The translations under genes and the position numbers were made by a program. Shown piece after piece: positions 5,684 to 7,801 of a stretch of 7,801 bases of DNA. The stretch spans positions 1-7,801 of the forward strand of contig JAEYWW010000052.1 in assembly GCA_023428805.1 (NCBI GenBank), in the 5' to 3' direction. Source of the stretch: Armatimonadota bacterium (GTDB lineage: Bacteria > Armatimonadota > Fimbriimonadia > Fimbriimonadales > Fimbriimonadaceae). Numbering within the stretch: position 1 is the first letter of the stretch; each line of letters begins with the position of its first letter. The notes under the pieces were generated by a model. It ran no database searches, had not been told where the DNA came from, and saw only the letters and a program-made list of their open reading frames with translations.

Positions 5684-6358
5684 TTATTTCTCCTTTGGCA
5701 GCGAAGGGCGCAGGTGCTCCGAGATCACCTCTATGTCGGTGGGCATGGCTTCAAAAAGCGAGCCATTCCGGGAGACCAGCACAACTTCCTCCCCAGGAGA
5801 AAAACGATCTTCGTCGCGGTGCGGCTCGACCAGGATGTAATGGGTCGTGCCGAACTGGTCGCGCACTTTGGCCTGGGTGGGCTTGCCCCGCTCGGTCTGG
5901 GCCAGAACCACGGTGGCGGTTTTTCCGACCAGGGCGTCCGAGTGGATGGCCGCTGAGTCTTCACGGTTGGTGAGTTTCGACAGAAGAGCCGCGACCGCTC
6001 CATGAAGGATGAGGGCGGGAACGAGGGCGGCGGGAATGGCGAGCGCGGCGGGCAGAAGCGACCCCGTCGAGCCTCGCACAATCCATTGGAGGATGAACCC
6101 AGCCGACCCAAACGCCCACGAGAAGGCGACCAGGAGCATCATCACCGGCGCCTTGCCCAAACCAAGGAAACTCAATGCGCCTGCGGCAAAGTCGGGACCG
6201 TCGGCATCGATGTCAATGTCCGCATCAGCGTCCACATCAACGTCTGCATCTCCGCTCATCGCCCCGGTTATCAGCGTCAGCAGACCGAAAAGGAGCATGA
6301 ACGCGTAGGCGATCGTGAACGCAAGATTTTGTTTTGCCAGCAGGAATTCCAACATCAT
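5684..6358 (-). CDS. yqiJ: YqiJ-like OB-fold inner-membrane protein (NfeD-related)
   Basis: This protein has 224 residues, similar in size to E. coli YqiJ. Membrane segments lie at about 10-33, 71-93 and 98-124. A C-terminal domain from about 140 has a GKTATVVLAQT strand and the motif DQFGTTHYILVEP (167-179), closely like the OB-fold region of YqiJ (DQFG.VHYLLLEP, from memory), followed by GEEVVLVSR. Between the first two helices is an unusual alternating Asp stretch at 37-53. YqiJ/NfeD proteins partner with flotillins; the OB fold is thought to mediate protein contacts. The adjacent yqiK supports this directly. Two ATGs start the frame (6358 and 6355). A G-run at 6362-6367 is three bases from the first and six from the second, so the second may be used, shortening the protein by one residue. 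The gene follows the polymerase-like gene by 70 bp on the same strand. Confidence 0.88.
   Translation of the reverse strand: MMLEFLLAKQNLAFTIAYAFMLLFGLLTLITGAMSGDADVDVDADADIDIDADGPDFAAGALSFLGLGKAPVMMLLVAFSWAFGSAGFILQWIVRGSTGSLLPAALAIPAALVPALILHGAVAALLSKLTNREDSAAIHSDALVGKTATVVLAQTERGKPTQAKVRDQFGTTHYILVEPHRDEDRFSPGEEVVLVSRNGSLFEAMPTDIEVISEHLRPSLPKEK
5690..5695 (-). promoter_or_regulatory. Shine-Dalgarno of yqiK inside the end of yqiJ
   Basis: AAGGAG (minus strand) is formed by the last Lys-Glu codons of yqiJ and sits 10 bases before the yqiK ATG. This is the best ribosome-binding site in the window. It implies translational coupling, with ribosomes finishing yqiJ feeding initiation of yqiK. 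Confidence 0.75.
6191..6253 (-). repeat. Asp-rich alternating tract in YqiJ
   Basis: Codons here encode a run in which nearly every second residue is Asp (residues 37-53: D-A-D-V-D-V-D-A-D-A-D-I-D-I-D-A-D), built from GAT/GAC plus Ala, Val or Ile codons. The DNA is correspondingly a short-period imperfect repeat. The tract lies in the loop after the first membrane helix and could bind cations. Acidic loops at this place occur in related proteins, as far as I recall. Confidence 0.6.
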
Positions 6359-6428
6359 TCACCCCCCTTTCGCCAACCATTACGGTGTCAGCCCAGCCAG
6401 GATTCAAAGACCCCGCCCTCGGCTGGCG

Positions 6429-7793
6429 TCATTGCGACCCCGGCGCCCTCCTTGCGATCCACGTCATGATCACCTTCCGGAACATCAGCGCGAGCACGAG
6501 AGTGATCAGAAAGTCGTGGATGTTTTGGTTGAGGAGGCCGGCACGGTTCACGCTGTAAATCTGCAGCAGACAGAACGGCTCGACGATGTACGCCAGGAGT
6601 GAACCCTTGTCGGCGCTGGACGTGAAATATCCCAAAACCCAGCCCAGCAGCAGTCCCGATCCAATGCAGGCCGCCAAGCCTCCGCCCAGCCAGGCTTCCG
6701 ATAAACCCGGCACGAAAAGGCTGATCGGGCCATCAATTTCCATCCCCAACACATCGGGATAGAGCGCCGTATGGAGCGTCTGCAAATCTGTCGGCTTGCC
6801 GGGCCAAACGGCGCGCGGAATGGCATAAGCGAAGATTCCCGTAACCGACTGCTCCATAAACTTGAAGTCGGTCTTGAGCGTTTCGGTCGTGTGCGTCAGG
6901 AACCAGAATTGGTGGTTGTAGAACGTCAGGTCCTCGATCATGGTCGAGAGCGGCGTTCCGCGCCACATGAAGAGCAGGATGCCCAAAGTGATGCTGACCG
7001 CAAACGTGCCGAGAATGATCGGCATTCTCTTTTCCGGGAACAACCGGCCTGCTGAGGCTCCCACCGCAAACATGAGCAATGCAAATGTCAGCTTCTGCCC
7101 CAGCAGCAGGCTTGCGAACATCAGCATCACAAAGAGCACAAGCCCCGCCTTCCGGCGCTCACCCACCAGCATCAGCCTGGCGACGAGTCCCGCACTGATG
7201 GAGATGAACCCGATCGCAATCTGGCGGATGAATCCAAAACTGGCCTCACGAACAGATTCAAACTGCGCCATCGGGTCGGTCAGCATTGCGATCGGATTAA
7301 CGCCCGACAGGAGAGTATAAAGAGCAGCCATGCCCAAGGCTGCCCCGACGCTGGCGAGGAGAATCTGGCTGGTTTTCGTGCTGTCCATGGCGGGCAGAGA
7401 ACGGCTTCCCGGCTTCTGCGAGACGGCGACGAGATAGGCGAAATAGAGCCCTGCGCTGTACCCCAAGTAGGCGAGCGACGGAGTCCAGAGATTGAAGGAG
7501 GAGATGTCCCATGCCGCCCGACCGACCTTCATGGCTGAAGGGGCGATGAGCGGCAGAAGAAAGGGAACAATCGCGACCAGGTTGATGACGACCGCGATCA
7601 GCATGACCGGGAAACCGGCTGGCCGCACACGCTTTTCCGAAACACATGCCGCCACCCCGATGAAAAGGTGCAGCGCCAAGTGGAGCACCCTTGAGGCAGG
7701 AACTGTCGGATCGATGAAATAGTGGAGGAGAAGAGCAATGGCACACGCGATGCCAAAGTCACGGTAAGTCTTGAGACGAACCTCAGGGCTCAT
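6429..7793 (-). CDS. Polytopic membrane protein, probable O-antigen/oligosaccharide repeat-unit polymerase (Wzy-like)
   Basis: This 454-residue, very hydrophobic protein has about ten to twelve predicted membrane segments and no soluble enzymatic domain. Before the last membrane segments it has a large hydrophilic loop (about 280-355) containing PRAVWPGKP (326-334) and then SLFVPGLSEAWLGGGLAACIGSGLLLGWVLG. This arrangement (PR..W..KP in a big loop, then P...EA...GG..G) is what I associate with Wzy-type polymerases, which join lipid-linked sugar repeat units at the periplasmic face. Such proteins are highly divergent, so the assignment is by architecture rather than conserved catalysis. A ligase or a capsule/exopolysaccharide polymerase is equally possible. 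The ATG at 7793 is the first in view, but only eight bases remain to the window edge and no upstream stop is visible, so the true start could lie further out. No clear terminator separates it from yqiJ. Confidence 0.6.
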   Translation of the reverse strand: MSPEVRLKTYRDFGIACAIALLLHYFIDPTVPASRVLHLALHLFIGVAACVSEKRVRPAGFPVMLIAVVINLVAIVPFLLPLIAPSAMKVGRAAWDISSFNLWTPSLAYLGYSAGLYFAYLVAVSQKPGSRSLPAMDSTKTSQILLASVGAALGMAALYTLLSGVNPIAMLTDPMAQFESVREASFGFIRQIAIGFISISAGLVARLMLVGERRKAGLVLFVMLMFASLLLGQKLTFALLMFAVGASAGRLFPEKRMPIILGTFAVSITLGILLFMWRGTPLSTMIEDLTFYNHQFWFLTHTTETLKTDFKFMEQSVTGIFAYAIPRAVWPGKPTDLQTLHTALYPDVLGMEIDGPISLFVPGLSEAWLGGGLAACIGSGLLLGWVLGYFTSSADKGSLLAYIVEPFCLLQIYSVNRAGLLNQNIHDFLITLVLALMFRKVIMTWIARRAPGSQ

Positions 7794-7801
7794 GCAGGCG
7801 T

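Noticed and set aside
6393..6426. CCAGCC...GGCTGG as a terminator for the polymerase-like gene
   Set aside because: It has only a 6-bp stem with a 22-base loop and no T-run, which is too weak to support.

Overview
This window looks like a chromosomal stretch of a GC-rich Gram-negative-type bacterium, most likely from the Verrucomicrobiota or the wider PVC group. That is an inference from three things: a GH29 fucosidase without a signal peptide, a YqiJ/YqiK-type flotillin pair, and an intergenic spacer packed with GCCGCCTCCGGCGG-type palindromes. No rRNA, tRNA or taxonomic marker is present to confirm it.

Layout. The left edge holds the 5' part of a DoxX-family membrane protein on the minus strand (1-417), cut by the window. 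Divergent from it is an unrecognised membrane-anchored protein (482-1354) whose base composition is visibly more AT-rich than the rest. A small 2TM-domain protein lies on the minus strand (1472-1903). Divergent from that is an alpha-L-fucosidase (1955-3229, GH29). Its reading frame carries an in-frame TAG at 1982-1984, exactly where the family has Lys/Arg just before the conserved FGIFIHWG motif.

A 683-bp spacer without genes (3230-3912) follows. It is filled with palindromes and contains two copies of a ~100-bp repeat exactly 460 bp apart. The better copy is part of a 128-bp element (3722-3849) bounded by perfect 14-bp inverted repeats with hairpins nested inside.

The right half is all on the minus strand: a polytopic membrane protein resembling O-antigen/oligosaccharide repeat-unit polymerases (6429-7793), then a YqiJ-like OB-fold membrane protein (5684-6358), then a YqiK-like flotillin (3913-5679). 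yqiJ and yqiK are 4 bp apart, and the Shine-Dalgarno of yqiK lies in the last codons of yqiJ, so these two are a coupled operon and probably a membrane-microdomain complex. Whether the polymerase-like gene, about 70 bp upstream, is co-transcribed is open.

The most notable signals are the nonsense codon in an otherwise intact fucosidase and the structured, apparently mobile or REP-like repeats between the fucosidase and the flotillin operon.
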